A stretch of 64,000 nucleotides of DNA from assembly GCF_001278755.1 (NCBI RefSeq), contig NZ_CP012601.1, positions 1,550,001 through 1,614,000 on the forward strand, in the 5' to 3' direction. How positions within the stretch are numbered: the first letter of the stretch is position 1; every line of letters begins with the position of its first letter. The position numbers were made by a program, and so were the translations under genes. The stretch is from Bacillus sp. FJAT-22090. Lineage in GTDB: Bacteria; Bacillota; Bacilli; Bacillales_A; Planococcaceae. Under the pieces are notes generated by a model. It was given only the letters and a program-made list of their open reading frames with translations, searched no databases and was not told where the DNA came from. Of this stretch, positions 25,724 to 35,880 are shown in pieces.

Positions 25724-27625
25724 TTATTGATGAATAGATGTTGGCAAAATTTTAACAAATCGACTTTGTAAATTTGCTTCTTCTGGGTTAAGTAGAATAT
25801 GAATTTCTCCGTAATCGTTAGATGTTCTAATAAGTCTTCCGATGCCTTGTTGCAATCTTAGTAGCATAAATGGTAAATCAACTTCTTCAAATGGTTCGTT
25901 TGAGAAATTACGCTTTGCATCAAACAAAGGATCTGCTGGTGGGAATGGTAAATCTACAATAATAACTCTTGTTAACGCTTTTTCAGGTAAATCTAGACCT
26001 TCCCATAAGTGGTAAGAGCATAATGTTGAGAAGTTCCCTTCTTGAAACTCCTTCACTATTGTGGAAAGCTCTCTCTCCCCTTCAAAAACAATATCTTTAG
26101 TTAAAGGAATAGAATTTCTGAATTGATCCATCGCTGCTTTTGATTTAAATAAGATTAATGTTTGTTGCTTATCTTCCAATAATTTAACCACATGCTTAGC
26201 TTTGTCTTCTTGTTGTAGTTTTGTTACATTGATTTTCATCACTTCATCATAGTCAAATGGGGAAGCTACTGAGAACGATTGGTATTTTTCAACACCTAGT
26301 GAATCCGCTATATACGTAAAATCTTTTTCAATAGAAAGTGTAGCGGAAGAAAATACGATTGGCATTTTAGAAGTAAACAGTTTTTCATTTAAAATGTCTG
26401 TTACTAAACGCGGCATAATAATCAACGTTTCATGGCCATCAATAATTTCAAGCCACTCTACTCCATCCCCTTTTTCCGTGAACAAACGTAAAGAATAAAC
26501 ATACTGCTCTAAAAATTCTTCCACCATTCGAAGCTCATACTCAGGAATTGTAAATAATTCTGACTCAAAGACAAATTCTTCGAGTAAATCATCCGTTAAA
26601 CTAATAGCTTTCTTGCATGTTTGAATAAGTAAATCTGATTTATTGATCGTCATTCGGTCTGAATCTCTGGCGATGCTATTTTTTCTAATTAAACCAAAAA
26701 TCTCATCATGCGTTTCTTGTAGTTGCTCCATTAAATATAATGTTTTCTCTCTAATCCCATCTACCATGATTCGTTCTAATAAACGAACTAATGTTTCACT
26801 CTGTATTTCATACGTAAGCGCTTTTTGGGCAGCAAATTCTAATAGATGTCCCTCATCCAATACAATCATTGATACTTCGGGTAATAAAGGAAGCTGTCCT
26901 TCACGAACTCTCGATTCTTTTGTCCAAATATGTTCCATTAAAAATTCATGGGAACATATAAGCAAATCTGCAGATTCTCTATAATTTTGACGATGAATAG
27001 TTTGGCCACAACGATTACGCAAATCACAAACCATACACTGCTGAGTCGGATGAAAATTTACTTTTTGCCAATCTTCATCACTTACCCCAGAAAATTGGCT
27101 TCTTTCTCCATAGGGAAATATTTTCTGAAGAGAGGAATGACCATAAACAAAATCCGGAATGAGATCCTCTATTTCCTCTATGAAATAATCATTATCTAAA
27201 TCTTTTTGTGCATCTTCTAATCGTTTTAAACAAAGATATTGATTTCTTGATTTTGCTAGACGGACATCAATCTTTATATCTAAATAATTTTGCAGTTTAA
27301 AAATATCACCTGCTTCTTTAACTAATTGTTCAATTAACGTTTCATCTGCACATGCGATTAAAGCAGGTTTTCCCGTATATCTTGCATAAGAAATTGCAGG
27401 TAACAAATAAGCTATAGTTTTCCCTGTACCTACTCCCGCCTCGGCAAATAGCACATTTTTTTCTTTTAGAGCTTTTTCAATTTGATAAGCCATAAATATT
27501 TGTTCATCACGGCACTCAAAACCTTTTTCTGGTAATTCATCGTATAATACATCACCCATCCAATCACCTAATGATTCGAAGAAAGAGCGGTCCTTGGATA
27601 ATTGAAATGGTAAAGCTTTTTTCAT
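25724..27625 (-). CDS. ypvA: XPD/DinG-type ATP-dependent DNA helicase YpvA
   Basis: A superfamily 2 helicase of 633 residues. Walker A GVGTGKT (64-70), a DEGH box (around 255) and the C-terminal GIGRLIRT motif are seen. Four cysteines in the region LCLKRL ... CMVCDLRNRC look like the ligands of the iron-sulfur cluster of XPD/DinG helicases. GGAGG precedes the ATG. In B. subtilis the homologue is also between ypwA and ypsC. A repair role is inferred from the family. Confidence 0.9.
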   Translation of the reverse strand: MKKALPFQLSKDRSFFESLGDWMGDVLYDELPEKGFECRDEQIFMAYQIEKALKEKNVLFAEAGVGTGKTIAYLLPAISYARYTGKPALIACADETLIEQLVKEAGDIFKLQNYLDIKIDVRLAKSRNQYLCLKRLEDAQKDLDNDYFIEEIEDLIPDFVYGHSSLQKIFPYGERSQFSGVSDEDWQKVNFHPTQQCMVCDLRNRCGQTIHRQNYRESADLLICSHEFLMEHIWTKESRVREGQLPLLPEVSMIVLDEGHLLEFAAQKALTYEIQSETLVRLLERIMVDGIREKTLYLMEQLQETHDEIFGLIRKNSIARDSDRMTINKSDLLIQTCKKAISLTDDLLEEFVFESELFTIPEYELRMVEEFLEQYVYSLRLFTEKGDGVEWLEIIDGHETLIIMPRLVTDILNEKLFTSKMPIVFSSATLSIEKDFTYIADSLGVEKYQSFSVASPFDYDEVMKINVTKLQQEDKAKHVVKLLEDKQQTLILFKSKAAMDQFRNSIPLTKDIVFEGERELSTIVKEFQEGNFSTLCSYHLWEGLDLPEKALTRVIIVDLPFPPADPLFDAKRNFSNEPFEEVDLPFMLLRLQQGIGRLIRTSNDYGEIHILLNPEEANLQSRFVKILPTSIHQ

Positions 27626-27640
27626 ATATGAACTCCTCCA

Positions 27641-27678
27641 AAATAAAATAAGAACGGAAAGGAGTTCCTCCCTTCCGT
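27641..27678 (-). terminator. Terminator of ypsC
   Basis: Stem ACGGAAAGGAG (27654-27664) with CTCCCTTCCGT (27668-27678), one wobble pair, followed on the minus strand by a T-rich tract. It also lies just upstream of the ypvA start. Confidence 0.75.
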
Positions 27679-27714
27679 CAAACTAATTTTTAATCTACAC
27701 AAATAATCCTCTAC

Positions 27715-28842
27715 TTAAGAACGTTTACCCCAAAATTGGTAATAATCTGTTCGAATAAATCCGTTAAATAGTTTACGTTTTTTTGTTGCACGTTTACCAT
27801 ACAATTGTTCAAAGTTTTCCATTGATGAAAGCATATAAACAGACCAGGTAGGATACTTTTCCATTAAATATCCTAAATCGCTAATTGCTTTCTCAATTAC
27901 TTCTACTTCCCCAATTCTCTCTCCGTACGGCGGGTTACCAATCATAACACCGTCTGTAACCGTAGTGGAAAAATCACTAGCTTGCATTTGTTTAAATGTT
28001 ATAATGTCTCCAAAACCAGATTCAAAAGAATTCTGTTCCGCTACTTGAATCATTTTATGATCGATATCAGAACCTATAATTTGAAGCTCTTGATCATACC
28101 TCGCAAGATCTTCCGCTTCATTTCGTACATCATCCCATATTGTTTTAGACATCCATGACCACGATTCACTATGGAAATCACGATTAAAGCCTGGAGCTAT
28201 ATTTTGTCCAATCATAGCAGCTTCAATCGGAATTGTTCCAGAACCACAAAATGGATCAACAAATGGGCGATCTGGATTCCATTTAGAAATTTTCACTAGT
28301 GCAGCTGCAAGAGTTTCTTTTAATGGAGCTTCTCCTTGTTCTTGACGATAACCGCGTTTATGCAGACCAACACCACTTGTATCAATTGTGATGGTTGCTA
28401 TATCTTTTAAAATACTTATTTCAATTTTATATGTTGCTCCTGATTCATCTAGAAATCCTATGCGCTTATAAGCTAGTTTAAGACGCTCTACAATTGCTTT
28501 TTTTACAATAGCTTGACAGTCCGGAACACTAAAGAGAGTAGACTTAACTGATTTTCCTTGTACAGGAAATGCAGCATCTACTGTTAAAAACTTTTCCCAT
28601 TGTATTGCTTTTGTTTTTTCAAAAAGCTCGTCAAATGTTTTAGCAGGAAATTGTGCAACTACAATTTTCACACGATCAGCAACACGCAACCAAATATTTG
28701 CTTTGGCGATTGCTCTTTCATCACCTTCGAAATAAATTTTTCCATTTTCAGTAGTTGTTTCATAACCTAGTGCCTTTACTTCATCAGCTACAATAGATTC
28801 TAATCCCATTGCGGATGTTGCTACTAATTTAAATTTTGTCAT
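27715..28842 (-). CDS. ypsC: RlmL-type 23S rRNA N2-guanine methyltransferase YpsC
   Basis: A 375-residue SAM-dependent RNA methyltransferase with an N-terminal THUMP domain (about 1-155) and a Rossmann-like methylase. The GSGTIPIEAAM segment and the catalytic NPPYGER (around 303) are the family marks. It matches the N-terminal half of E. coli RlmL. Its start codon overlaps the stop codon of the broken GGDEF-EAL gene (TAATG), so the two were likely translated together. Confidence 0.92.
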   Translation of the reverse strand: MTKFKLVATSAMGLESIVADEVKALGYETTTENGKIYFEGDERAIAKANIWLRVADRVKIVVAQFPAKTFDELFEKTKAIQWEKFLTVDAAFPVQGKSVKSTLFSVPDCQAIVKKAIVERLKLAYKRIGFLDESGATYKIEISILKDIATITIDTSGVGLHKRGYRQEQGEAPLKETLAAALVKISKWNPDRPFVDPFCGSGTIPIEAAMIGQNIAPGFNRDFHSESWSWMSKTIWDDVRNEAEDLARYDQELQIIGSDIDHKMIQVAEQNSFESGFGDIITFKQMQASDFSTTVTDGVMIGNPPYGERIGEVEVIEKAISDLGYLMEKYPTWSVYMLSSMENFEQLYGKRATKKRKLFNGFIRTDYYQFWGKRS

Positions 28843-30575
28843 TATACATTCCTTTCTTGCTTATGAATTTCCCATAATTCGATGAAATCCAAAAGCTCTG
28901 AGCTTGGAATTGGCCTGCTATAATAATATCCTTGGATGATATCACAACCCATTTCCTTTAAAAGCTTAACTTGATCTTTCGTTTCTACACCTTCAGCTAC
29001 TACTTTTATATGTAAACGGTGGGCCATCATTATAATACAATCTACAATGGCTTGCTTATCTTTTAAAGAGGTAATTTGTTGAACAAAACTACTGTCTATC
29101 TTCAAATAATTTAGTGGAAAACGATTTAGATAACTTAAAGAAGAATAACCTGTTCCAAAGTCATCAATAGAAATTTTGAATCCCATATTTTTTAGTTTGA
29201 TTAACTTGTTGACTATACCCTTCGCGTCTTTCATAACCGTCCGTTCTGTCAACTCTAATTCTAATTGGCTTGGACTACAATTATATTGCACAAGAATTGC
29301 ATTTATTCATTCCATAAAGTCATCTTGTTGGAAATGTAATGACGCAATATTAATTGAAATAGGTAAGTGGAGAATCCCTTTACTTCTCCAATCCATTATA
29401 TCTAGGCATACTTTTTCCAGTATCAATTCACTTAATGGAATAATTAAACCAGTATCCTCTGCGTAAGGAATAAATTCTCCTGGTGAAACGTTGCCTAACT
29501 TATCATTTTCCCATCTAACAAGTGTTTCAACACCTATAATTTCTTGGTTACCAACTGATATTTTAGGTTGATAATAAATATGAAATTCTTTTGTTTGAAT
29601 GGCTTTTCTAAGTTCTGCTTCTAAAAGAAGTAACCGTTTAGAATCTTTTTTTAACTCCTCGAAATAAAAAGCATATTGATTTCGTCCATTCTGTTTAGCA
29701 AAATACATTGCTTTATCCGCTTTATGAATAAGTTTTTCTGCATCTATACCATCTTGCGGAAAAATACTAATTCCTATACTTGAAGTGATATATATTTCCT
29801 TTCCATCGATATAAAAGGGTTTGTTTAAAGATTTAATAATTTCTTTAGCCTGACGAGCTGCATCTTTTTGATGATGAATATCATTTAAAGTCAATAAAAA
29901 CTCATCACCACCATATCGAGCAAATATATTTTTCTCTTTTACGGTTAATTTAATACGATTGGCAACCTCTGTTAATATTATATCTCCAACATCATTTCCT
30001 ACTGTCTCATTGATATGTTTAAAACGATCTAAATCAATAAAAAGTAATGCATGTTTATGATTATGTGATTGAGGAAAACTAATTAATTCATTTAATGATT
30101 CTTTAAACGTCGATCTATTAGCTAAATTCGTTAATTGATCCGTAAGGGTCAATTCTTCTAGCTCTCTTTCTATTACTTTTTTACGAGATATATCTGAAAA
30201 AATTCCAAAATAATTGGTAACCTCTCCAGCACTATTCACTATACTTGCAATTGATAATAGTTCTGGATAAATTTCACCACTTTTTCTTTTATTCCAGATT
30301 TCGCCTCGCCAAACACCTTTCGTATTAAGTTCATTCCACATATTTTTATAGAACGAAGCGTCTTGTATTCCAGATTGTAAAATACGAGGATTTTTACCTC
30401 GAACATCATCCATCGAATACCCTGTAACCAATTCAAAAGCAGCATTTACAAGAGAAATGTGCATTTGTCCATCGGTAATCATTATACCTTCAGTTGTAGA
30501 ATGAAATACTTCCTCTACTAATTTATTTGGGTATAAATAAAATTGTTCAGGTTGTTGTTTTTTCTTCACAATCAA
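28842..30575 (-). pseudogene. PAS-GGDEF-EAL gene interrupted by one in-frame TGA
   Basis: The frame of 578 codons is continuous except for a TGA at 29307-29309. Upstream, 422 residues carry a PAS domain (about 10-140), a GGDEF domain with YGGDEFL intact, and the first part of an EAL domain (IYYQPKISV, IGVETLVRW, ISINIA). Downstream, in the same frame, follow INAILVQYNCSP and the rest of the EAL domain (LELTERTV, IDDFGTGYSSL, LKIDSSF, AEGVET, IQGYYYSRP). The stop falls after FMEW-type sequence where a Trp codon (TGG) is typical, so a single G to A change is likely. The first product would keep GGDEF activity but lose phosphodiesterase activity. Confidence 0.85.
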
Positions 30576-30654
30576 ATACCTGCCTTTGTTTACGCTACAA
30601 AGTAATAATTAAAATTTTTACTCCATAATTTTATGAAAAAGGTTATGTAAGATA

Positions 30655-30682
30655 AGAAAAGCTCTCCTCGAATGGAGAGCTT
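30655..30682 (-). terminator. Terminator of rnpB
   Basis: Stem AGCTCTCC (30660-30667) with GGAGAGCT (30674-30681), continuing into TTTTC on the minus strand, about 20 bases after the RNA 3' end. Confidence 0.85.
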
Positions 30683-30700
30683 GTTTATATTATTATTTAG

Positions 30701-31105
30701 CCACTCATACACTCAATAAGCCATGTTTTGTCTCTACGGTACTCAAACGGTGCTTTACCTCGTACTGTGTAGATGGCAATCATCTATCTACAGAATAACT
30801 TCTGTTCTTCTATCCATTCATTTCCTTCAAGAAGATGCCCCTACCATAATTTGGGTTTCTCACTCGTGGGGTTTACCTCGTTCCACCTGTATAGTTTCCT
30901 ATACAGCTACGTCACTGTGGCACTTTCAGAGATTGTCAGCCATATCCTAAAAAGAACTTAGGCCTTCATCCCGCCGTCAGCTAAAAGCTGCCTTAGTTTA
31001 TTTTTTCACTAAGCACGAACACTACATTCATCTCAGAATTGTGTGAGCATGGACTTTCCTCTACAATGTCTAGCATTGCAGCGATTGCCCGAATATATAA
31101 GTGGT
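30701..31105 (-). ncRNA. rnpB: RNase P RNA (type B)
   Basis: The catalytic RNA that trims 5' ends of tRNA precursors. The minus strand carries the conserved blocks in order: TTCGGGCAATCGCTGCA, AGAGGAAAGTCCATGCTC, CTGACGGC, GAAAGTGCCACAGTGACG, GTGAGAAACCCAAATT, TAGATAGATGATTGCC and ACAAAACATGGCTTA. The 5' CCACTTATA and the 3' TGTATGAGTGG ends pair as helix P1, which sets both limits. About 405 bases, a normal type B size. The position next to gpsB is the same as in B. subtilis. Confidence 0.95.
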
Positions 31106-31111
31106 ATTCAT

Positions 31112-31140
31112 AGTATACACGAAACTTGTCGACATTTCAA
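31112..31140 (-). promoter_or_regulatory. Promoter of rnpB
   Basis: On the minus strand TTGAAA (31135-31140), a 17-base spacer and TATACT (31112-31117) form a strong sigma-A promoter whose start would fall within a few bases of the P1 helix. Confidence 0.8.
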
Positions 31141-31159
31141 CGCATTGAAAGTAATATAA

Positions 31160-31459
31160 TTATTCGTATAATTTACTTCCAAATACATGTTTCTCTAAAT
31201 GTGAAAGTCGTTTCAAAATATCAAAATTCGTTGCACCAGTAGGTGGTGGTGGTGCTTGCTGAGTTCTTTTCGGTGCCTCTGCCAATTCTTCTCTTAATTG
31301 CTTATTTTCTAATTGAAGTTGGGAAATTTTCTTTTCAAAAGCCTCGTAATCTTGAATAATATCATCTAAGAATATGTCAACTTCCTCTTGGTTGTACCCT
31401 CTTAAGCCTGTTTTAAATTCTTTTTCTAATATATCTGATGGTTTAAACTTCAATTCCAT
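31160..31459 (-). CDS. gpsB: Cell division/wall synthesis regulator GpsB
   Basis: A 99-residue coiled-coil protein that brings penicillin-binding protein 1 to the division site and coordinates growth and division. The DivIVA-like N-terminal domain is seen ([20 protein letters not shown]), then a coiled coil, a Pro-rich linker (QQAPPPPTG) and a C-terminal helix. The ATG at 31459 is favoured over an upstream ATG at 31477 because GGAAGGAAG lies about 7 bases before it. It sits between mrfB and rnpB, as in B. subtilis. Confidence 0.95.
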   Translation of the reverse strand: MELKFKPSDILEKEFKTGLRGYNQEEVDIFLDDIIQDYEAFEKKISQLQLENKQLREELAEAPKRTQQAPPPPTGATNFDILKRLSHLEKHVFGSKLYE

Positions 31460-31529
31460 AGTACATCTTCCTTCCATCTACATTTCGCTAAACGTATTAT
31501 AGCATAATGATGTCGAATAATGGAGTAAT

Positions 31530-32825
31530 TTAAGGCATTTGTACGCGCTTTTTGTTATGTTGTGCGCTTGCCCGGGAAATAATTATTTTCCGGCTTATTC
31601 TTTCTCTTCTTTTAACTAGTTCTTTTTCGATGCGTAACTTTGTTTGTAAGGATATACTATCGCTTAAAGAATCCATATATGTCGCGCTTTTTAATGTCAT
31701 TTTTAGCGCTGACTCAAAATCTCTTTGTTGATGCTCATACAATTTAGCTAATTCTATATAAACTTTTAAACGATATTTCCCGCTTATTTCCTTTAAAGAT
31801 TCCTCAAAAGCTTGGATACTCTCAATAAATAACTTTTTGCGTTTCAAATGTAATCCTAAGTACATATATGCAACGCAAGCTTCCTCTTTTGGGAAATGAT
31901 CCACGACAAATTTAAACCAGTTAAAGCTTACTTCGGTTGTTTTCAAATCCTGAAACCATTTTCCGATATTAGTATACGTCACAGAGGATTCATCTACTTC
32001 TTCTTTTTTGGTCATTAAATCCACTGTAATTATATATAGCGTTACCAAAGATAAAATATCCCATTCATTATGTTTTAAAACTTTCATCAAATTAACTGGA
32101 CTCCCTGTCTTCACCGCATCAAAATAAATAATGGGAGCAAGATGACCTGGTATATCTCCATTTCTCTTAAAACCTAACTTTTGTTCTTCGATTTGCTTTA
32201 ATTTAAATCTTTCTAAATCACCTTTCCATATTCGTTTGGAAGTATGCATCAAGTCGATATGATCATGCTGTTTTAATTTTGGAAGAAGATTTCGATTCAT
32301 TGTCCATCTTGTAATTAGTTGTGGTAAATCAAAGCTTTTTCCGTTATAAGTAATAATTGTTTGTGCGTCTTTCCAGAAATCCGAAGCATATAAAAATGCG
32401 GTTTCTTGACTTGGATCTGCAAGTACAAATTGTTTCAATAAAAAACCATCATTCGTTTTCGTTAATATTCCATTAAGAAATATAAGTACTCCTGTCCCCT
32501 TCAAACCAGTTGTTTCTGTATCATAAAAGGAAAAGCTATTATTTGAAGAAACTGTTAATGGATGTTCTGGATAGTTATTCTGCATAAATTTGATCGCTTG
32601 ATTTAATTTACTCAATGCAATGTTTCCATGTATATGCTCATTTGAGTAGAAAGATTCTTTTACAAATAAAAAACCATGTTCGTTCTGAATTAGTTTAAGT
32701 CCGTGCTGAATCCATTTCTCTGTATAAAAAGGAAGCTGATAAGTAGAAACTTCCTTTTTAATCTGTTCGCTCGAATTCTTTTTTACGAGCCCTTTCATTT
32801 GTAATAACTTTTTTTCATAGGACAT
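31530..32825 (-). CDS. mrfB: Mitomycin repair exonuclease MrfB (YprB)
   Basis: A 431-residue DEDDh-type exonuclease with RNase H fold (about 90-275) and C-terminal TPR-like helical repeats. The first acidic pair is in YDTETTGLKG, and ITYNGKSFDLP and EWDILSLV give later acidic residues. Its start overlaps the end of mrfA by 11 bases. In B. subtilis MrfA and MrfB act together to repair mitomycin C damage independently of UvrABC. The role here is by homology and synteny. Confidence 0.88.
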   Translation of the reverse strand: MSYEKKLLQMKGLVKKNSSEQIKKEVSTYQLPFYTEKWIQHGLKLIQNEHGFLFVKESFYSNEHIHGNIALSKLNQAIKFMQNNYPEHPLTVSSNNSFSFYDTETTGLKGTGVLIFLNGILTKTNDGFLLKQFVLADPSQETAFLYASDFWKDAQTIITYNGKSFDLPQLITRWTMNRNLLPKLKQHDHIDLMHTSKRIWKGDLERFKLKQIEEQKLGFKRNGDIPGHLAPIIYFDAVKTGSPVNLMKVLKHNEWDILSLVTLYIITVDLMTKKEEVDESSVTYTNIGKWFQDLKTTEVSFNWFKFVVDHFPKEEACVAYMYLGLHLKRKKLFIESIQAFEESLKEISGKYRLKVYIELAKLYEHQQRDFESALKMTLKSATYMDSLSDSISLQTKLRIEKELVKRRERISRKIIISRASAQHNKKRVQMP

Positions 32826-35100
32826 TTTCTTTTACCTGCAAAAAATGGAATAGTCTTAATACTTCTTTTTTCAAATTCAATTCAGCATCCTGAGCTCCGA
32901 TACAAGCAGGACAACCATTACTACAAGAACAGCTTGCTACTTGCTCTGTTACTTTAGGAACTAATTCATTCCATAAATCAAACATTCTTTCTGATAATCC
33001 GATACCACCTAGATAACTATCATAAATATAAAAAGTTGGTTTTTCCATATTAGTTGATTTCACTTGTGGTACGACATGAATATCTTTTGAATCACAATGA
33101 ATGAATAATGGAATAAATGCATGAAGCGCATAAGCTGCTCCAGTCATTGCATCTGATAGTAGAGCATCCGTCCAATCATCTGGTTTTTCAAAGCTAAACC
33201 ATGTAGAGGAAGTATGCAATTCTATTGGAGGTAAGTGAATCTTACCTGATCCAATGTTGTCGTGAGTATCAAACTTAATTTTTTTAAAGATAGTTGGTTG
33301 CGCTAATACAATGATGTCACCAAATAACAGTGTTCCAACATTGGCTTCTTTTTCCTTATCCTCACTCAATACTTTTAACTCTACCGCAATGTTAGCATCT
33401 GTGAAATAATCAACGTCTACCTCTCTGACAAATGCTTTTTTCTCTTCCCAGTCCAGTATTTCTACTTGAAATTGAGTTCCTTGATGTAAATATATCGCTT
33501 CCTCATGCAGTAAAGTCATCGCACTATATTGATCCATTTCACCAATCACTTTCGTTTTTGTTGGTATAGATTGGTCAATAATAATAACATTTTCTTGAGA
33601 CGCAGAACGTAAACTTACATTGCTCGCTGGAAAACTTTCAGACATCCAATGCCATTTCTCAGCTGTTTTTAATAAAACGCATTCCTCCTCCAAAAATTCA
33701 AGTAACTCTTGAATTGAAAATTCGCCGTATGAATCCATCGTTGAAAATGGCAACTCAAATGCTGCACATTTCAAATGATCCATTAAAATTATCATGTTAT
33801 CAGGATGAATACGTACTTCTTCTGGAGATTGACCTAAAAAGTAAGAAGGATGGTTCACAACGTATTGATCAAGTGCAGTGGATTGAGCAACGTATATAAT
33901 TAGAGCCTCATCCTGCCTTCTTCCTGCTCTTCCTGCCTGTTGCCATGCACTTGCGATATTGCCAGGGTATCCTGTCATTATACATGCTTGTAATTGACCA
34001 ATATCTACCCCTAACTCTAATGCATTAGTGCTTACTACAGTTCTAATTAATCCGTCTCTTAAGCCTTTTTCAATTGTTCTTCTTTCAGAAGGTAAATAAC
34101 CTCCTCTATAACCGCGAATTGTTTGGTCATTTATTTTTTTGCTAACTAGCCCTTGTAAATAAGTTACGAGCATTTCGACTCGAACTCTACTTTTTGCAAA
34201 AACAATTGTTTGAATCCCATTTACATATAATTCCTGTGCTAAATCTCTAACTTCTAATATTGCACTTCTTCTCACATTAAATACTGGATGAATAATTGGT
34301 GGATTGTAAAACACAAAATGTTTCTTACCTGCAGGGGCACCATTTTCATCGATTAATGTATGCGAAGCATTTGTTAAAGATTCCGCAAGCTCTTTTGGAT
34401 TTTTAATCGTAGCAGATGTACAAATAAACTGCGGATGACTTCCATAAAACGCACAAATTCTCTTTAACCTTCGTATAACATGTGCAACATGACTACCGAA
34501 AACACCCTTATATGTATGGATTTCATCTATAACTATAAATTTTAAGTTCTCGAAAAGAGATACCCATTTAGTGTGATGTGGGAGAATTCCAGAATGAAGC
34601 ATATCAGGATTTGTTAATACTATATGACCTGACTTTCTAATTTTCTGTCTTATACCAGGTTCTGTGTCTCCATCATATGTATAACTTAAAATTTCCTCTT
34701 CACTCTCTTGAATTAGTGCGTTTAAATCGCTTTTTTGGTCCTGGGCTAATGCTTTTGTCGGAAACAAGTAAATGGCTCGCGAGGTTGGATCGTCTAATAT
34801 CGACTGAAGAACTGGTAGGTGATAGCAAAGTGATTTTCCTGAGGCAGTAGGAGTGATTGTAGTATATGACTTACCAGACATCGCAGTATCAAAAGCTTGT
34901 CTTTGATGAATATACAATTGATTTACTCCACGACTGACTAATGCTTTTTGTAAAGAAGGATGCATTTGATCGGGAAATGGTGCATATTTTGCTTGTTTCT
35001 CTTCAGTTGTATGAACATGCACTATGCGTGAGTTTCTATTTCCATCTAACTTCCAATCATCTAGTAATTGTTGAACGCTCTTTCGTTTATGCATGTTCAT
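32815..35100 (-). CDS. mrfA: Mitomycin repair helicase MrfA (YprA)
   Basis: A superfamily 2 3'-5' DNA helicase of 761 residues. It has TPTASGKSL (Walker A, around 84-92), DEIH (around 190), the GRAGR motif VI, and a DUF1998-type C-terminal domain with four cysteines in CSCSNGCPAC that bind Zn in B. subtilis MrfA. The start is either the ATG at 35100 or the one at 35094; the ribosome site GGGGG is better spaced for the second. It overlaps the end of yppE by 14 bases. Confidence 0.92.
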   Translation of the reverse strand: MNMHKRKSVQQLLDDWKLDGNRNSRIVHVHTTEEKQAKYAPFPDQMHPSLQKALVSRGVNQLYIHQRQAFDTAMSGKSYTTITPTASGKSLCYHLPVLQSILDDPTSRAIYLFPTKALAQDQKSDLNALIQESEEEILSYTYDGDTEPGIRQKIRKSGHIVLTNPDMLHSGILPHHTKWVSLFENLKFIVIDEIHTYKGVFGSHVAHVIRRLKRICAFYGSHPQFICTSATIKNPKELAESLTNASHTLIDENGAPAGKKHFVFYNPPIIHPVFNVRRSAILEVRDLAQELYVNGIQTIVFAKSRVRVEMLVTYLQGLVSKKINDQTIRGYRGGYLPSERRTIEKGLRDGLIRTVVSTNALELGVDIGQLQACIMTGYPGNIASAWQQAGRAGRRQDEALIIYVAQSTALDQYVVNHPSYFLGQSPEEVRIHPDNMIILMDHLKCAAFELPFSTMDSYGEFSIQELLEFLEEECVLLKTAEKWHWMSESFPASNVSLRSASQENVIIIDQSIPTKTKVIGEMDQYSAMTLLHEEAIYLHQGTQFQVEILDWEEKKAFVREVDVDYFTDANIAVELKVLSEDKEKEANVGTLLFGDIIVLAQPTIFKKIKFDTHDNIGSGKIHLPPIELHTSSTWFSFEKPDDWTDALLSDAMTGAAYALHAFIPLFIHCDSKDIHVVPQVKSTNMEKPTFYIYDSYLGGIGLSERMFDLWNELVPKVTEQVASCSCSNGCPACIGAQDAELNLKKEVLRLFHFLQVKENVL

Positions 35101-35455
35101 CCCCCACTTCCTTGATAGCTTGAATAATTGTTTCCAATGTATATTTTGATGAATGAATTGACTTTAGAAACCTTTTTTTACTCGTACCTTTATAGTACGA
35201 TTGCACAATAAATTGCTTCATGGACTCAAGTAAAGAGTCAACCTGACTAGGATGGACATACTTAGGTCTCTTTTCTTGAATCCATTTTCGGACTAGCTGT
35301 TCCCATTCTTGCAAAAGCTCATCTATTTGATATGCATGTGGTTTTACATCTTGAAAAAAATCAGGATCCTTATCTTCTTTACGATAAGTTTCAAAACGGT
35401 TGATACAATCATCACATTCTTTCAATAAATGTTTACTAAGATTTAATAGTGACAA
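35087..35455 (-). CDS. yppE: DUF1798 protein YppE
   Basis: A 122-residue helical protein of unknown function, matching B. subtilis YppE in character and position. Features seen are an acidic/aromatic N-terminal half and a C-terminal GTSKKRFLKSIHSSKYTLE segment. Overlaps mrfA, so it is probably translated together with the mrfAB repair genes; that pairing is suggestive only. Confidence 0.78.
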   Translation of the reverse strand: MSLLNLSKHLLKECDDCINRFETYRKEDKDPDFFQDVKPHAYQIDELLQEWEQLVRKWIQEKRPKYVHPSQVDSLLESMKQFIVQSYYKGTSKKRFLKSIHSSKYTLETIIQAIKEVGDEHA

Positions 35456-35516
35456 AGTTATCCCTCACATTCTAGTAATAGTTTATCAAATATCAAAACT
35501 TTTTACTAGTTCTAGG

Positions 35517-35530
35517 CGAACGTATATTCT
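35517..35530. promoter_or_regulatory. LexA-like box upstream of yppE-mrfA-mrfB
   Basis: CGAACGTATATTCT agrees with the B. subtilis LexA box CGAACATATGTTCG at 11 of 14 positions, with the left half intact. It lies 62 bases before yppE and touches the end of the preceding 51-codon gene. No clear promoter is seen around it. Confidence 0.35.
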
Positions 35531-35686
35531 TTATAATTTATTTTCCATTTTTTCAATTTTCGCTAGCAAATGAAAAGAGGACCGACTAAAGTTTTCCTCG
35601 AATTTATCTTGTTCATCGTGTAGTCGACTTTCGAGTAAATACTCAAGTAACTCAAGTTGGTCAATTAATCGTTCAATTTTATTCAT
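35531..35686 (-). CDS. 51-residue charged helical protein
   Basis: The frame MNKIERLIDQLELLEYL ends after 51 residues at the TAA at 35531-35533. AAGGAGG sits about 8 bases before the ATG, an excellent ribosome site. The sequence is amphipathic and rich in Leu, Glu and Lys, consistent with a single long helix. It occupies a place where B. subtilis has small yppF/yppG genes, but similarity to them is not evident. Function unknown. Confidence 0.72.
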   Translation of the reverse strand: MNKIERLIDQLELLEYLLESRLHDEQDKFEENFSRSSFHLLAKIEKMENKL

Positions 35687-35880
35687 TATAATTCCTCCTT
35701 TTTAGAGTATGTTCCTTGTTTTTCTATAAATACCTTCCTTCTCGACAAACGTTCTTTACAACAGACAAAACTAGTGTACACTCGACAAAGTAAACTCGCT
35801 GTAACAGAAATGAAACTAAATATGAATAGTATTCGTCTAAGTAACTTGTGATAAACTAATAGCATAAAGAGGTGATCTGC

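Noticed and set aside
30723-30961. Two plus-strand frames of 62-75 residues
   Set aside because: They lie antisense to rnpB, whose RNA blocks explain the sequence.
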